Source of the DNA: Streptomyces wedmorensis
Lineage (GTDB): Bacteria > Actinomycetota > Actinomycetes > Streptomycetales > Streptomycetaceae
NCBI RefSeq assembly: GCF_000716445.1
Contig: NZ_JNWK01000058.1
Coordinates: 1 to 64,000 of the forward strand
Length of the DNA: 64,000 nt
Direction: 5' to 3'
Each line of letters starts with the position of its first letter. The stretch's first letter is position 1. Under the pieces are notes generated by a model, which had not been told where the DNA came from, did not search any database, and saw only the letters and a list, made by a program, of their open reading frames with translations. A program made the position numbers and the translations under genes. Shown here one piece after another: positions 51,693 through 60,782 of this stretch.

Positions 51693-53447
51693 ATGAAGAT
51701 CCACAAGTACGACACCGTCATCGTCGGCGCCGGTGGCGCCGGCATGCGCGCCGCCATCGAGTCGACGAAGCGCAGCCGCACCGCCGTCCTGACGAAGCTC
51801 TACCCCACCCGCTCCCACACGGGCGCCGCGCAGGGCGGCATGGCCGCCGCGCTGGCGAACGTGGAAGAGGACAACTGGGAGTGGCACACCTTCGACACGG
51901 TCAAGGGCGGTGACTACCTGGTCGACCAGGACGCCGCCGAGATCCTGGCGAAGGAGGCCATCGACGCCGTCCTCGACCTGGAGAAGATGGGCCTGCCGTT
52001 CAACCGCACCCCGAACGGCACCATCGACCAGCGCCGCTTCGGCGGTCACTCCCGCAACCACGGCGAGGCCCCGGTCCGCCGGTCCTGCTACGCCGCGGAC
52101 CGCACCGGCCACATGATCCTCCAGACGCTGTACCAGAACTGCGTCAAGGAGGGCGTGGAGTTCTTCAACGAGTTCTACGTCCTGGACCAGCTGATCACCG
52201 AGATCGACGGTGTGAAGCACTCCGCGGGCGTCGTCGCCTACGAGCTGGCCACCGGCGAGATCCACATCTTCCAGGCCAAGGCCGTGATCTACGCGTCCGG
52301 CGGCACCGGCAAGTTCTTCAAGGTGACCTCCAACGCGCACACCCTGACCGGTGACGGCCAGGCCGCCTGCTACCGCCGCGGCCTGCCCCTGGAGGACATG
52401 GAGTTCTTCCAGTTCCACCCGACGGGCATCTGGCGCATGGGCATCCTGCTGACGGAGGGCGCCCGCGGTGAGGGCGGCATCCTCCGCAACAAGGACGGCG
52501 AGCGCTTCATGGAGAAGTACGCGCCGGTCATGAAGGACCTCGCGTCCCGTGACGTCGTCTCCCGCTCCATCTACACGGAGATCCGCGAGGGCCGCGGCTG
52601 CGGTCCCGAGGGCGACCACGTCTACCTCGACCTGACGCACCTCCCGCCGGAGCAGCTCGACGCCAAGCTCCCGGACATCACCGAGTTCGCCCGTACGTAC
52701 CTCGGCATCGAGCCGTACACGGACCCGATCCCGATCCAGCCCACCGCGCACTACGCCATGGGCGGCATCCCGACGAACGTCGAGGGTGAGGTCCTCTCGG
52801 ACAACACCACCGTCGTCCCGGGCCTGTACGCGGCCGGCGAGGTCGCCTGCGTGTCGGTGCACGGCGCCAACCGCCTCGGCACCAACTCGCTGCTCGACAT
52901 CAACGTCTTCGGCAAGCGCTCCGGCATCGCCGCCGCCGAGTACTCCGCCAAGCACGACTTCGTCGAGCTGCCGGAGAACCCGGAGTCCCTCGTCGTCGCG
53001 CAGATCGAGAAGCTGCGCAACTCCACGGGCAACGAGCGGGTCGCCGACCTGCGCCGTGAGCTCCAGGAGACGATGGACGCCAACGTGATGGTCTTCCGCA
53101 CGGAGCAGACCATCAAGACGGCCGTCGAGAAGATCGCCGAGCTGCGCGAGCGCTACGAGAACGTGTCCATCCAGGACAAGGGCAAGCGCTTCAACACGGA
53201 CCTCCTGGAGGCCATCGAGCTGGGCAACCTGCTCGAACTGGCCGAGGTCATGGCCGTATCGGCCCTGGCGCGCAAGGAGTCCCGCGGCGGTCACTACCGC
53301 GAGGACTACCCCAACCGCGACGACGTCAACTTCATGCGCCACACCATGGCGTACCGCGAGGTCGGCGAGGACGGCTCCGAGACCGTCCGTCTCGACTACA
53401 AGCCGGTCGTCCAGACCCGCTACCAGCCGATGGAGCGTAAGTACTGA
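51693..53447 (+). CDS. sdhA: Succinate dehydrogenase flavoprotein subunit
   Basis: A 584-residue catalytic subunit. FAD-binding VIVGAGGAGMRAAIE, the covalent-FAD His in TRSHTGAAQGGMAAAL, active-site HPTGIW, a substrate-binding Arg in LTEGARGEGG, and VHGANRLGTNSLLD are all present. Oxidises succinate to fumarate at the inner face of the membrane. The stop codon overlaps the sdhB ATG (TGATG). Confidence 0.96.
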   Translation: MKIHKYDTVIVGAGGAGMRAAIESTKRSRTAVLTKLYPTRSHTGAAQGGMAAALANVEEDNWEWHTFDTVKGGDYLVDQDAAEILAKEAIDAVLDLEKMGLPFNRTPNGTIDQRRFGGHSRNHGEAPVRRSCYAADRTGHMILQTLYQNCVKEGVEFFNEFYVLDQLITEIDGVKHSAGVVAYELATGEIHIFQAKAVIYASGGTGKFFKVTSNAHTLTGDGQAACYRRGLPLEDMEFFQFHPTGIWRMGILLTEGARGEGGILRNKDGERFMEKYAPVMKDLASRDVVSRSIYTEIREGRGCGPEGDHVYLDLTHLPPEQLDAKLPDITEFARTYLGIEPYTDPIPIQPTAHYAMGGIPTNVEGEVLSDNTTVVPGLYAAGEVACVSVHGANRLGTNSLLDINVFGKRSGIAAAEYSAKHDFVELPENPESLVVAQIEKLRNSTGNERVADLRRELQETMDANVMVFRTEQTIKTAVEKIAELRERYENVSIQDKGKRFNTDLLEAIELGNLLELAEVMAVSALARKESRGGHYREDYPNRDDVNFMRHTMAYREVGEDGSETVRLDYKPVVQTRYQPMERKY

Positions 53448-54205
53448 TGGCTACCCCCGTACTGGACAAGGTCGAGGCGGAGTCCGCCGCCTCCCCGTAC
53501 ATCACGGTCACGATGCGGATCCGCCGCTTCAACCCCGAGGTGTCGGACGCGTCGGTCTGGGAGGACTTCCAGATCGAGATCGACCCGAAGGAGCGTGTGC
53601 TCGACGCCCTCCACAAGATCAAGTGGGACGTCGACGGCACGCTGACCTTCCGTCGCTCGTGCGCGCACGGCATCTGCGGCTCGGACGCGATGCGGATCAA
53701 CGGCAAGAACAGGCTCGCCTGCAAGACGCTGATCAAGGACATCAACCCCGAGAAGCCGATCACGGTCGAGGCCATCAAGGGCCTGACGGTGCTCAAGGAC
53801 CTCGTGGTCGACATGGAGCCGTTCTTCCAGGCGTACCGGGACGTCATGCCGTTCCTGGTCACCAAGGGCAACGAGCCGACCCGCGAGCGTCTGCAGTCCG
53901 CCGAGGACCGCGAGCGCTTCGACGACACCACCAAGTGCATCCTGTGCGCCGCGTGCACGTCGTCCTGCCCGGTCTTCTGGAACGACGGCCAGTACTTCGG
54001 TCCGGCCGCGATCGTCAACGCGCACCGCTTCATCTTCGACTCGCGTGACGAGGCGGGCGAGCAGCGCCTGGAGATCCTGAACGACAAGGACGGCGTGTGG
54101 CGCTGCCGCACGACGTTCAACTGCACGGACGCGTGCCCCCGTGGCATCGAGGTCACCAAGGCCATCCAGGAAGTGAAGCGCGCGCTCATCACGCGCCGTT
54201 TCTGA
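53447..54205 (+). CDS. sdhB: Succinate dehydrogenase iron-sulfur subunit
   Basis: A 252-residue protein. The 2Fe-2S ligands are in FRRSCAHGICGSDAM and NRLACKT; the 4Fe-4S/3Fe-4S ligands are in CILCAACTSSCPV and FNCTDACPRGIEV. It passes electrons from SdhA to quinone. Last gene of the operon, followed by a U-tract terminator. Confidence 0.96.
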   Translation: MATPVLDKVEAESAASPYITVTMRIRRFNPEVSDASVWEDFQIEIDPKERVLDALHKIKWDVDGTLTFRRSCAHGICGSDAMRINGKNRLACKTLIKDINPEKPITVEAIKGLTVLKDLVVDMEPFFQAYRDVMPFLVTKGNEPTRERLQSAEDRERFDDTTKCILCAACTSSCPVFWNDGQYFGPAAIVNAHRFIFDSRDEAGEQRLEILNDKDGVWRCRTTFNCTDACPRGIEVTKAIQEVKRALITRRF

Positions 54206-54225
54206 CCTCTGGGTTCGGTGCTTCG

Positions 54226-54270
54226 GCCCGCTTCTGTACGCTGCGGCGTGCAGGAGCGGGCTTTTTCTTT
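54226..54270 (+). terminator. Terminator of the sdh operon with a real U-tract
   Basis: A 16-bp stem with two G-U type mismatches (54226-54241 with 54246-54261) is followed by TTTTTCTTT, rare for this genome. Confidence 0.88.
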
Positions 54271-54287
54271 GTGGAGGACGGGGACTG

Positions 54288-54848
54288 ATGAGCGAGCCGA
54301 ATCCTTACGCGGACGGTGAGTACAAGTGGGGGCCGGGGCAGCAGGGCGGGGCGTCCGGCGGCACTCCCGCCTACGGGTATCCGCAGGACGCGCCCGGATA
54401 CGGCTACCCGCAGGCCGGGTCCACCCCCGCGGCCGGCGTGCCGTACCAGCCGACCCTGCCGGGCGGGGTGCCGATCCCGCCGCCGCACGCGCCGGCCGGC
54501 TCGGGGGCGCCGCTGCTGAGCCTCGGTGACATCACCGTCGTCGGCGACCAGATCATCACGCCGGCCGGGTCGATGCCGCTGAAGGGCGCCGTGTGGAACG
54601 CGATGGACATGTCGCGGACCGAGGAGAAGCTGCCCACCGTGGCGATCGTGCTCGCGATCGTCTTCTTCATCTTCTGCCTGCTCGGCCTGCTGTTCCTGCT
54701 GATGAAGGAGAAGACCACGACCGGCTTCATCCAGGTCACGGTGACCAGCGGTGGCCGGCACCACGCGACGATGATCCCGGCGACCGGCCCGGACACCATC
54801 CACTGGGTCATGGGGCAGCTCAACTACGCCCGCTCGCTGAGCGTCTGA
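54288..54848 (+). CDS. Single-span membrane protein with Gly/Pro/Tyr-rich N-terminus
   Basis: A 186-residue protein. Residues 1-75 are rich in Gly, Pro, Tyr and Ala with GYPQ repeats. Residues 78-105 are LLSLGDITVVGDQIITPAGSMPLKG-like, and a membrane helix at about 117-140 (VAIVLAIVFFIFCLLGLLFLLM) follows. A conserved tail with TTTGFIQVTVTSGGRHHATMIP closes it. Likely inner-membrane; function unknown. Good RBS GGAGGACGGGGACTG. Confidence 0.75.
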   Translation: MSEPNPYADGEYKWGPGQQGGASGGTPAYGYPQDAPGYGYPQAGSTPAAGVPYQPTLPGGVPIPPPHAPAGSGAPLLSLGDITVVGDQIITPAGSMPLKGAVWNAMDMSRTEEKLPTVAIVLAIVFFIFCLLGLLFLLMKEKTTTGFIQVTVTSGGRHHATMIPATGPDTIHWVMGQLNYARSLSV

Positions 54849-54892
54849 CCGCCGGTCGGGGTGTCGGCCGGCGTTCCGAGCCGCGCGTCGAG

Positions 54893-54982
54893 GCGTCGGC
54901 CGGGGTGTCGGGTCGGTACTTCGGGGCGTCGGCCGGGGTGTCGGGTCGGTACTTCGGGGCGTCGGTCGGGGTGTCCCGGTCG
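54893..54982. repeat. 33-bp tandem repeat
   Basis: Units starting GCGTCGGCCGGGGTGTCGGG at 54893 and 54926 are identical over 33 bp; a third, diverging partial copy starts at 54959. Located between the membrane protein and serine hydrolase genes. Confidence 0.85.
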
Positions 54983-55073
54983 GCGCGTCGGGGTGATCCC
55001 TGAGGGGCGTACCCGGGTCGGACCAGGGTCGTCCCCGATGGTCCGCGGGTCCGCGGCGCGGGAACCTTGATCC

Positions 55074-56114
55074 ATGACGAACTCCACGAACTCCTGGATG
55101 CGCAAGACTCGTTGGTCGGTCACCGCCGCGGCGGCCGCACTGGTGGTGGCGGGCACGGCGGTGGCGCCCGCGGCGGCGTCGGCTCCCGTGCGGCCCGCGG
55201 CCGCGGTCGCTCAGCGGGGCCACGTCGACTCCGCGGCTCTGCTGAAGGCGCTGGAAGGGCTGCCCGACGACTACGTGCGGGGCGCGATGGTGCGGGTCAC
55301 GGGGCAGGAGGGGCGGTGGAGAGGGACGGCCGGGGAGTGGACGGCGCCGGTCGATTCGGAGTTCGCGATCGGCAGCATCACGAAGCTCTTCACCTCCGCG
55401 ATGGCGCTCCAGCTCGTCGGCGAGGGCCGGCTCTCCCTGGACGACACGGTCCAGGAGCTGCTGCCCGGCCTGTTGCCCGCCTCCTACGAACCCATCACCG
55501 TCGGGCAGTTGCTCAGCCACACCAGCGGCCTCCAGAAGCCGCGCTGCGCGCGGCCGGGCACCCCGGTGGAGGTCGTGACCTCCGCGGTCTCCTGCGACGC
55601 CCCCGCGGCCCCCGGAACGGTCGTGCGGTACAACGGCATCAACACCTTCATCGTCGGTCTCGTGATCGAGGAGGTGACGGGCCGGTCGTACGGCGAGGAG
55701 CTCCGCGACCGGATCGTGCGGCCGCTGGGGCTGCGCCACACCTCCCTGCCGGCCGATGACTGGGCGTGGGCGGAGGGCGGGATCGTCTCCCGCGCCTCCG
55801 ACCTGGAGCGCTTCTTCACCGCACTGACGCGGGGCCGACTGCTGCGGCCCGCCGAGCGGGGCCTGCTGTTCACGACGCCGGCGATACCGGGTGCGGACTT
55901 CAGCTACGGAGGCCTCATGCGGTGGGAGGTGCCCGGAGGCGGCCCGGTGGTCTGGGGCAAGACGGGCTCGAACCGCGGGTACACGAGCGGCATCTTCGCC
56001 ACGCCCGACCTGCGGCGGGTCGTCGTGTACTCGACGCTCCCCACCGGCGCGGACGCGAAGGAGGAGACCATACGGGTCAAGCAGATCGCGAGCGCCGGCT
56101 TCGCGGGCGCCTGA
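55074..56114 (+). CDS. Secreted serine hydrolase (beta-lactamase/DD-peptidase family)
   Basis: A 346-residue secreted protein with a signal peptide (cleavage near AAASA). Catalytic S-x-x-K is SITK (Ser101-Lys104), the Tyr motif is in VVRYNGIN (Tyr186, with Asn-Gly where YSN is common) and the KTG-type motif is WGKTGSNRGYTSG. It could be a class C-like D,D-carboxypeptidase or esterase acting outside the cell. Plain ATG 55074; RBS weak (GGGAACCTTG). Confidence 0.85.
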   Translation: MTNSTNSWMRKTRWSVTAAAAALVVAGTAVAPAAASAPVRPAAAVAQRGHVDSAALLKALEGLPDDYVRGAMVRVTGQEGRWRGTAGEWTAPVDSEFAIGSITKLFTSAMALQLVGEGRLSLDDTVQELLPGLLPASYEPITVGQLLSHTSGLQKPRCARPGTPVEVVTSAVSCDAPAAPGTVVRYNGINTFIVGLVIEEVTGRSYGEELRDRIVRPLGLRHTSLPADDWAWAEGGIVSRASDLERFFTALTRGRLLRPAERGLLFTTPAIPGADFSYGGLMRWEVPGGGPVVWGKTGSNRGYTSGIFATPDLRRVVVYSTLPTGADAKEETIRVKQIASAGFAGA

Positions 56115-56126
56115 CCGGCGGCGGGG

Positions 56127-56678
56127 TCAGCCGTGCCAGCCGCCGGTGGGGTCGGTGGACTCGGCCTCGACCATGATCCGGCGGAGCATGTCGTTGAGGA
56201 GGGCGCGTTCGGCGGGGTCGAGGACGCCGAGGAGGCGGTACTCCTCGTGGCCGAGGACGTCCATGGCGCCGAGCCAGGTCTCGCGGCCGGAGGCGGTGAG
56301 TTCGACGACGACCCGGCGCCGGTCGGTCGTGGACTGGGTGCGGCGGACGAACCCGCGCTTCTCCAGGGCGTCGAGGCGGCCGGAGACGGAGGCGGGGGCG
56401 AGGTCGAGGTCCTGGGCGAGTTCGGAGGGCGCGGCGCTGCCGCCTCGGCCGGCGAGCTTGTGGAGGGTGTCGAACTCGTGGCGTTCCAGGTCGAAGTCGA
56501 CGAGGGACTGCTCCCTGACCCGGCGGAAGTGGACGGAGAGCTTCTTCATACGGGTGACGGCGCCTTCGACGACGGGGTCGAGCGCGGGCAGGACGGGCTG
56601 CCAGCGGGCGACGTGCTCGTCGGTCCAGTCCCGCGGCTCGGGTGCGCGTGGGGCGGGTGGTTCCTCGGGAAGCGCCAT
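56127..56678 (-). CDS. MarR-family transcriptional regulator
   Basis: A 183-residue regulator. The winged HTH is FDTLHKLAGRGGSAAPSELAQDLDLAPASVSGRLDALEKRGFVRRTQSTTDRRRVVVELTASG (about 70-132), flanked by dimerisation helices. It is divergent from an MFS transporter gene 86 nt away and most likely represses it. Confidence 0.9.
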   Translation of the reverse strand: MALPEEPPAPRAPEPRDWTDEHVARWQPVLPALDPVVEGAVTRMKKLSVHFRRVREQSLVDFDLERHEFDTLHKLAGRGGSAAPSELAQDLDLAPASVSGRLDALEKRGFVRRTQSTTDRRRVVVELTASGRETWLGAMDVLGHEEYRLLGVLDPAERALLNDMLRRIMVEAESTDPTGGWHG

Positions 56679-56738
56679 GAGGTGATCGTACGTCGGCGGG
56701 TGGCCCGGCTCACGGGAAAGTGTTTCGTTGACGAATTA

Positions 56739-56750
56739 TTCGGAACCGAA
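56739..56750. promoter_or_regulatory. Candidate MarR operator
   Basis: TTCGGAACCGAA (5-bp arms, 2-nt centre) sits in an unusually AT-rich stretch between the divergent marR and MFS genes, 14 nt before the MFS start codon. Confidence 0.45.
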
Positions 56751-56764
56751 ATACTCTGCGGCGC

Positions 56765-57988
56765 ATGGCTGCCACTCCCGAGGACACCGTCGCACCCGCA
56801 ACACTCCCGCACCCCCTCCGCACCCGCTCCTTCCGCCTGCTCTTCACCGGCCGCGTCCTCTCCCTCCTGGGCGACGCCGCCATCCCCGCGGCCCTCGCCC
56901 TCGCCGTCCTGGAGGCCACCGGCTCGACCGCCGCGCTCGCCCTCGTCCTCGGCTGCGCGATGGTCCCCAAGCTGCTCCTGCTGCCCCTGGGAGGGGTGGT
57001 CGGCGACCGCTTCGACGCCCGCACGGTCGCGCTGACCACGGACCTCGTCCGCTGCGCCACACAGCTCCTCGTCGGGGTCCAGCTGCTCGGCGGCAACCCG
57101 AGCCTGGCGGTCCTCGCGGTCGCCGAGGCGCTCGGCGGCGCGGCCGGGGCCTTCGCGATGCCGACCGTGTCACCGCTGGTGAAGGGCACGGTGGAGGCCG
57201 CGTCGCTGCACCGCGCCAACGCGGCGATGGGAGTCGCCCAGAGCGCCACCCGGCTCGGCGGGCCGGCGCTCGCGGGCACCCTGGTGCTGACCGTGGGACC
57301 GGGGTGGGCGTTCGTCCTGGACGCGGCCACGTTCGCCGTCAGCGCCCTGCTCCTGACGGCCGTGCGGGTCGAGCGGGTGCCGATCCCGCGCCGCTCCCTG
57401 CGTGCCGACCTGGCGGAGGGATGGCAGGAGGTCCGGTCCCGGGACTGGTACTGGACGAGCCTGATCGGGCACAGCGCCTGGAACGGGGCCGCGGCCGTCC
57501 TGATGACCCTCGGGCCCGCCATCGCGGTGCACCGGCTCGGCGGGGCCGCCACCTGGGTCATCCTGCTCCAGGTGGGTGCCGTCGGCCTCCTCCTCGGGGC
57601 GCTGCTCGCCGGCCGGGTCCGCCCCCGGCGCCCGGTCCTGACCGCGAACCTCGGGCTCGCCACGTACGCGCTGCCGCTGGTCCTGCTCGCCGCCGCCGCG
57701 CCCGCGCCGGTGACGATCGCCGCCTACGGCCTGGCGCAGGCGGGGCTCGGATTCCTCTCCCCCGTGTGGCAGACCGCCGTCCAGCGGGCGATGCCCGCCC
57801 ACGCGCTCGCCCGGGTCACCTCGTACGACTGGCTGCTCTCGCTCGCCGCGATGCCCCTCGGGTACGCGCTCGCGCCGCTCGCCGCCTCCGCCTGGGGGCC
57901 CGAAGTGCCCCTGGTCGCCGCCGCGGTGGTGGTCGGCGGCTGCTGCCTGGGCACGGCGTTCGTACCGGGGGTGCGCAGGCTCACGTAA
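56765..57988 (+). CDS. MFS transporter
   Basis: A 407-residue protein with about 11-12 membrane helices. RTRSFRLLFTGRVLSLLGDAAIPAALALAVLEATGS at the N-terminus and GGVVGDRFDARTV (MFS loop 2-3) place it in the MefA/DHA3-like exporter group. Likely a drug or metabolite exporter controlled by the adjacent MarR protein. Confidence 0.9.
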   Translation: MAATPEDTVAPATLPHPLRTRSFRLLFTGRVLSLLGDAAIPAALALAVLEATGSTAALALVLGCAMVPKLLLLPLGGVVGDRFDARTVALTTDLVRCATQLLVGVQLLGGNPSLAVLAVAEALGGAAGAFAMPTVSPLVKGTVEAASLHRANAAMGVAQSATRLGGPALAGTLVLTVGPGWAFVLDAATFAVSALLLTAVRVERVPIPRRSLRADLAEGWQEVRSRDWYWTSLIGHSAWNGAAAVLMTLGPAIAVHRLGGAATWVILLQVGAVGLLLGALLAGRVRPRRPVLTANLGLATYALPLVLLAAAAPAPVTIAAYGLAQAGLGFLSPVWQTAVQRAMPAHALARVTSYDWLLSLAAMPLGYALAPLAASAWGPEVPLVAAAVVVGGCCLGTAFVPGVRRLT

Positions 57989-58026
57989 CGGGCGGGGTGT
58001 CAGTGGGGTCCTCTACCGTCGTGCGC

Positions 58027-59136
58027 ATGGTGGTTCGGACGGCGGGGAAGACGGGTCTGCGCGACAGGCTGGACGAGGCGCTGGCGCGCGAGCTCACCGA
58101 AGGGCCCGGAGCGGTCGGCGAGTTGCTCGGGTCCCTGGAAGCGGCAGGGCGCCGGGAATGCGCGCTCGCGCTCCAGCTGAAGGCGTGCCGCGGCACGCCG
58201 CACCGGACTGCGCCGGCCCTCGCCGACCTGGCCGGGCAGGAACTGGGCTGGAGCACCGAGGAGTCGGACCTGCTGCTGGCCCGGCTCGTCGGGAAGGACG
58301 CGAGGGTCGCCCCGCACGAGCTCCAGGGCGCGTTCGGGACGCTGGTGCCGATCGCCCTGTCGGCGGCCGAGCAGGCCGGGGAGTTCGACCGGGCCCGGGT
58401 GCGGGCCCTGCGGCGGACGGTCGACGCCCTGGACGGCCTCGGGGGAGCCGAGTTCGCGCCGGTCCGGGACCGGATGGACGCCCTGCTGCGGCGCGAGCCG
58501 CCGACCGTGCCCGGTCGGCTCCCCCACCACCTCCTCGACGGTCTCGACGACTTCGGACCCGCGATGCGCGCCGCGCACGGGGAGCTGCTCGCGGGGGCGG
58601 GCGTGACGGCCTTCCTGGACCACTGCGCCCTCCTGGACAGACCCCGGGCGACACGCGCCTGGCGCCGGACGGCTTCGGCGCTGCTCGTGGAGGCCGAGCG
58701 GGGGCCGGAACTGGTGCGGCGGCTCCTGGAGGGGATCGCCGCGCAGCCCGAGCACCGGATCAGCGACCTCGGCCCCTGGGCCCTGAACGTCCGGGGCATC
58801 GCCGGCGACACCAACACCCCGCTGGTGAGGGGACTGCTGTGGGCGTCGCTCGACATCTCCGCCGACTGGGCGGTACCGCTGGTGGCGGCCGTGGCGCTGA
58901 ACGCGGGCACGGGCCTCGGCGGCTCCGGAAGCACCTGTCGCAGTCGACCGCTGGCCACGACGGCCGTCGCGGTGCTCGGCGAATGCGCGGGCGCACGGGG
59001 CGAGGAGGCCGCACGGTGGCTCGCACGGCTGTCGGGGACGGTGGTCAACCGCACGGTCGCCAAGGGGATCACCGCGGCCCTCGACGCCGTCGCCGCGCGT
59101 GCGTGCGTGAGTGACACCGTCGCCGCGCGTGCGTGA
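58027..59136 (+). CDS. Conserved hypothetical protein, helical
   Basis: A 369-residue soluble protein made of Ala/Leu/Arg/Glu helices, with no signal or membrane segment. ISDLGPWALNVRGIAGDTNTPLVRGLLWASLDISADW is the most distinctive stretch. Probably leaderless: TACCGT lies 7 nt before ATG 58027. The 3' end contains a duplicated GACACCGTCGCCGCGCGTGC unit, so the last residues (VAARACVSDTVAARA) look like a repeat-driven extension. Not recognised. Confidence 0.65.
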   Translation: MVVRTAGKTGLRDRLDEALARELTEGPGAVGELLGSLEAAGRRECALALQLKACRGTPHRTAPALADLAGQELGWSTEESDLLLARLVGKDARVAPHELQGAFGTLVPIALSAAEQAGEFDRARVRALRRTVDALDGLGGAEFAPVRDRMDALLRREPPTVPGRLPHHLLDGLDDFGPAMRAAHGELLAGAGVTAFLDHCALLDRPRATRAWRRTASALLVEAERGPELVRRLLEGIAAQPEHRISDLGPWALNVRGIAGDTNTPLVRGLLWASLDISADWAVPLVAAVALNAGTGLGGSGSTCRSRPLATTAVAVLGECAGARGEEAARWLARLSGTVVNRTVAKGITAALDAVAARACVSDTVAARA

Positions 59137-59406
59137 GTGACACCGTCCGCCGTCCGCAGTCCGCGGTCCGCGGTCCGCGGTCCGCGAGCGTCACGCCGAG
59201 GGTGGCGGGGAGGGCCGGGCCCTCGACGGCTGAGCCTGTCGACGGCTGAGCCTGTCGACGGGTGCGCCGTCCACCGCGGGCGGCCCGGTCACCGGCCCGG
59301 TCGTCGCCGCGCGGATGCGCCGGGCCAGGTCACCGACGCGGGCGTCGCCGCGCGGATGCGCCGGGGTCGAGCCCGGGCACGCCCACAGGCGTGCCCATGG
59401 CGCCGG
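59085..59406. repeat. Cluster of short direct repeats
   Basis: GTCGCCGCGCGTGCGTGAGTGAC-like units overlap the end of the preceding gene. CGGTCCG is tandemly repeated near 59160-59190, GACGGCTGAGCCTGTC is doubled at about 59227-59258, and CGCCGCGCGGATGCGCCGGG occurs twice (about 59306 and 59345). No gene is visible between 59137 and 59406. Confidence 0.7.
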
Positions 59407-60210
59407 TCATCCGGCCACGGCCTCCTGGGCCGCGTTCTCGGGCGCCTGCGTGGTCTCCGCCAGGAAGGCGATGAGCAGGCGGGCGGTCTCCTCCGGGCGT
59501 TCCAGGGAGGGAAGGTGGCCGGCCCAGTCGAGGTCGAGGGCGCGGGCGGCGGGGAGGAGGCGGACGAGTTCGGCGGCGACGGCCCGGAAGTCGGGGACGT
59601 CGTGGGCGCCGGCGGCCACGAGGGCGGGCACCCGGATGCCGGCGATCTCCTCCTTGGTCACCCCGGGGTTGACGGGGTGGTTCTCCTCGGGGGCGGCGAG
59701 CTGGACGTCGAAGATGTGCCGCTGCGCTTCGCGGACGAGGGCGCGGTCGGCCGGTCCGGCCTCGGGGCCGAGCCAGGTGTCGACGTTGAGTTCGACGGCC
59801 GCGTCGAGGTCGCCCGCCTCGATGAGGGCGTCCTCGCGGGCGCCCCAGGCCCGCAGTTCCTCGCTCGGCTCCATGCCGGGGATGCCGGAGGCGAGCAGCG
59901 CGAGCGTGCTGACGCGGTCGGGGTGGCGGACGGCGAACTCCAGGGCGACCCGGCCGCCGAAGGAGGATCCGACGACGGCGGCGCGGTCGATCCCGAGGTG
60001 GTCGAGGAGGTCGCGCACGTCGTCGGCGTGGGTGTGCGCGGCGTCCATCGGGCTGTCGCCGAAGCCTCGGAGGTCGCAGCGGACGACCCGGTGTCCGGCC
60101 GCGGCGAGCGCGGAGAACTGTCCGTCCCACATCCGGCGGTCGCAGACCCCGGAGTGCAGCAGGACGACGGTCGAGGGGCCGTGGCCGGCCTGGTCATGAG
60201 AGAGCGTCAT
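59407..60210 (-). CDS. Alpha/beta-hydrolase
   Basis: A 267-residue cytosolic enzyme with an intact triad: Ser in VVGSSFGGRVALE, Asp in AAGAHDVPDF and His in LDWAGHLPSLERPEE. The oxyanion region VVLLHSGVCDRRMWDGQ is typical of the 3-oxoadipate enol-lactonase/haloperoxidase-like group. Substrate unknown. Divergent from the TetR-controlled operon. Confidence 0.88.
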   Translation of the reverse strand: MTLSHDQAGHGPSTVVLLHSGVCDRRMWDGQFSALAAAGHRVVRCDLRGFGDSPMDAAHTHADDVRDLLDHLGIDRAAVVGSSFGGRVALEFAVRHPDRVSTLALLASGIPGMEPSEELRAWGAREDALIEAGDLDAAVELNVDTWLGPEAGPADRALVREAQRHIFDVQLAAPEENHPVNPGVTKEEIAGIRVPALVAAGAHDVPDFRAVAAELVRLLPAARALDLDWAGHLPSLERPEETARLLIAFLAETTQAPENAAQEAVAG

Positions 60211-60265
60211 TGGGCCGACCCTATGCGTCGGATGAGCCTTTGGCCATCGCTATTCCCCGGACGAC

Positions 60266-60323
60266 TTGAACACGTTCAAAGATGGGTCTACAGTCATGCC
60301 CGTCAGCTTTTGAACGTGTTCAA
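60266..60323 (+). promoter_or_regulatory. Promoter flanked by two TetR-type operators
   Basis: TTGAACACGTTCAA (60266-60279) and its reverse complement TTGAACGTGTTCAA (60310-60323) flank the -10 TACAGT (60289-60294). The first copy supplies the -35 (TTGAAC, 17-nt spacing). Probably bound by the TetR protein encoded two genes downstream. Confidence 0.75.
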
Positions 60324-60336
60324 GGGAGGGTGGGGC

Positions 60337-60771
60337 ATGGACCTCACTGTCGTCGCGTACATCACCTATCTGCTGATCAGCGTGGCCCTCACGATCTGGG
60401 TCGCGCGGACGCTGAGCCGCAACGGGAAGGTCTTCCTCGCGGACGTCCTGCACGGCAACGAGAAGCTCGCCGACGCGGTCAACCACCTCCTGGTGGTCGG
60501 CTTCTACCTCGTCAACTTCGGCTTCGTCGCCCTCTACCTCGGCCAGGACGACGCCGTCCTCGACGCCCGGGCGCTCTTCGAGGCCCTCTCCGTCAAGCTC
60601 GGAGTCGTCCTCCTCGTCCTCGGCTTCATGCACCTCGCGAACGTGTACGTGCTCAACAAGATCCGCCGACGCGGCGTCATGGAGCGCGAACAGGTGCCCC
60701 CGGTCCGCCCGCAGGGCTGGACCGCGACCCCCAAGGGCGGCCCCTGGGCCCCTCCGGCACCCCAGCGCTGA
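60337..60771 (+). CDS. Small membrane protein
   Basis: A 144-residue protein with three hydrophobic segments (about 5-22, 45-70, 88-108) and a Pro-rich basic C-terminal tail. GGGAGGGTGGGGC precedes the ATG. First gene after the TTGAAC operators; probably co-transcribed with the DCC-family gene 11 nt downstream. Function unknown. Confidence 0.8.
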   Translation: MDLTVVAYITYLLISVALTIWVARTLSRNGKVFLADVLHGNEKLADAVNHLLVVGFYLVNFGFVALYLGQDDAVLDARALFEALSVKLGVVLLVLGFMHLANVYVLNKIRRRGVMEREQVPPVRPQGWTATPKGGPWAPPAPQR

Positions 60772-60782
60772 GCGGGCACACC

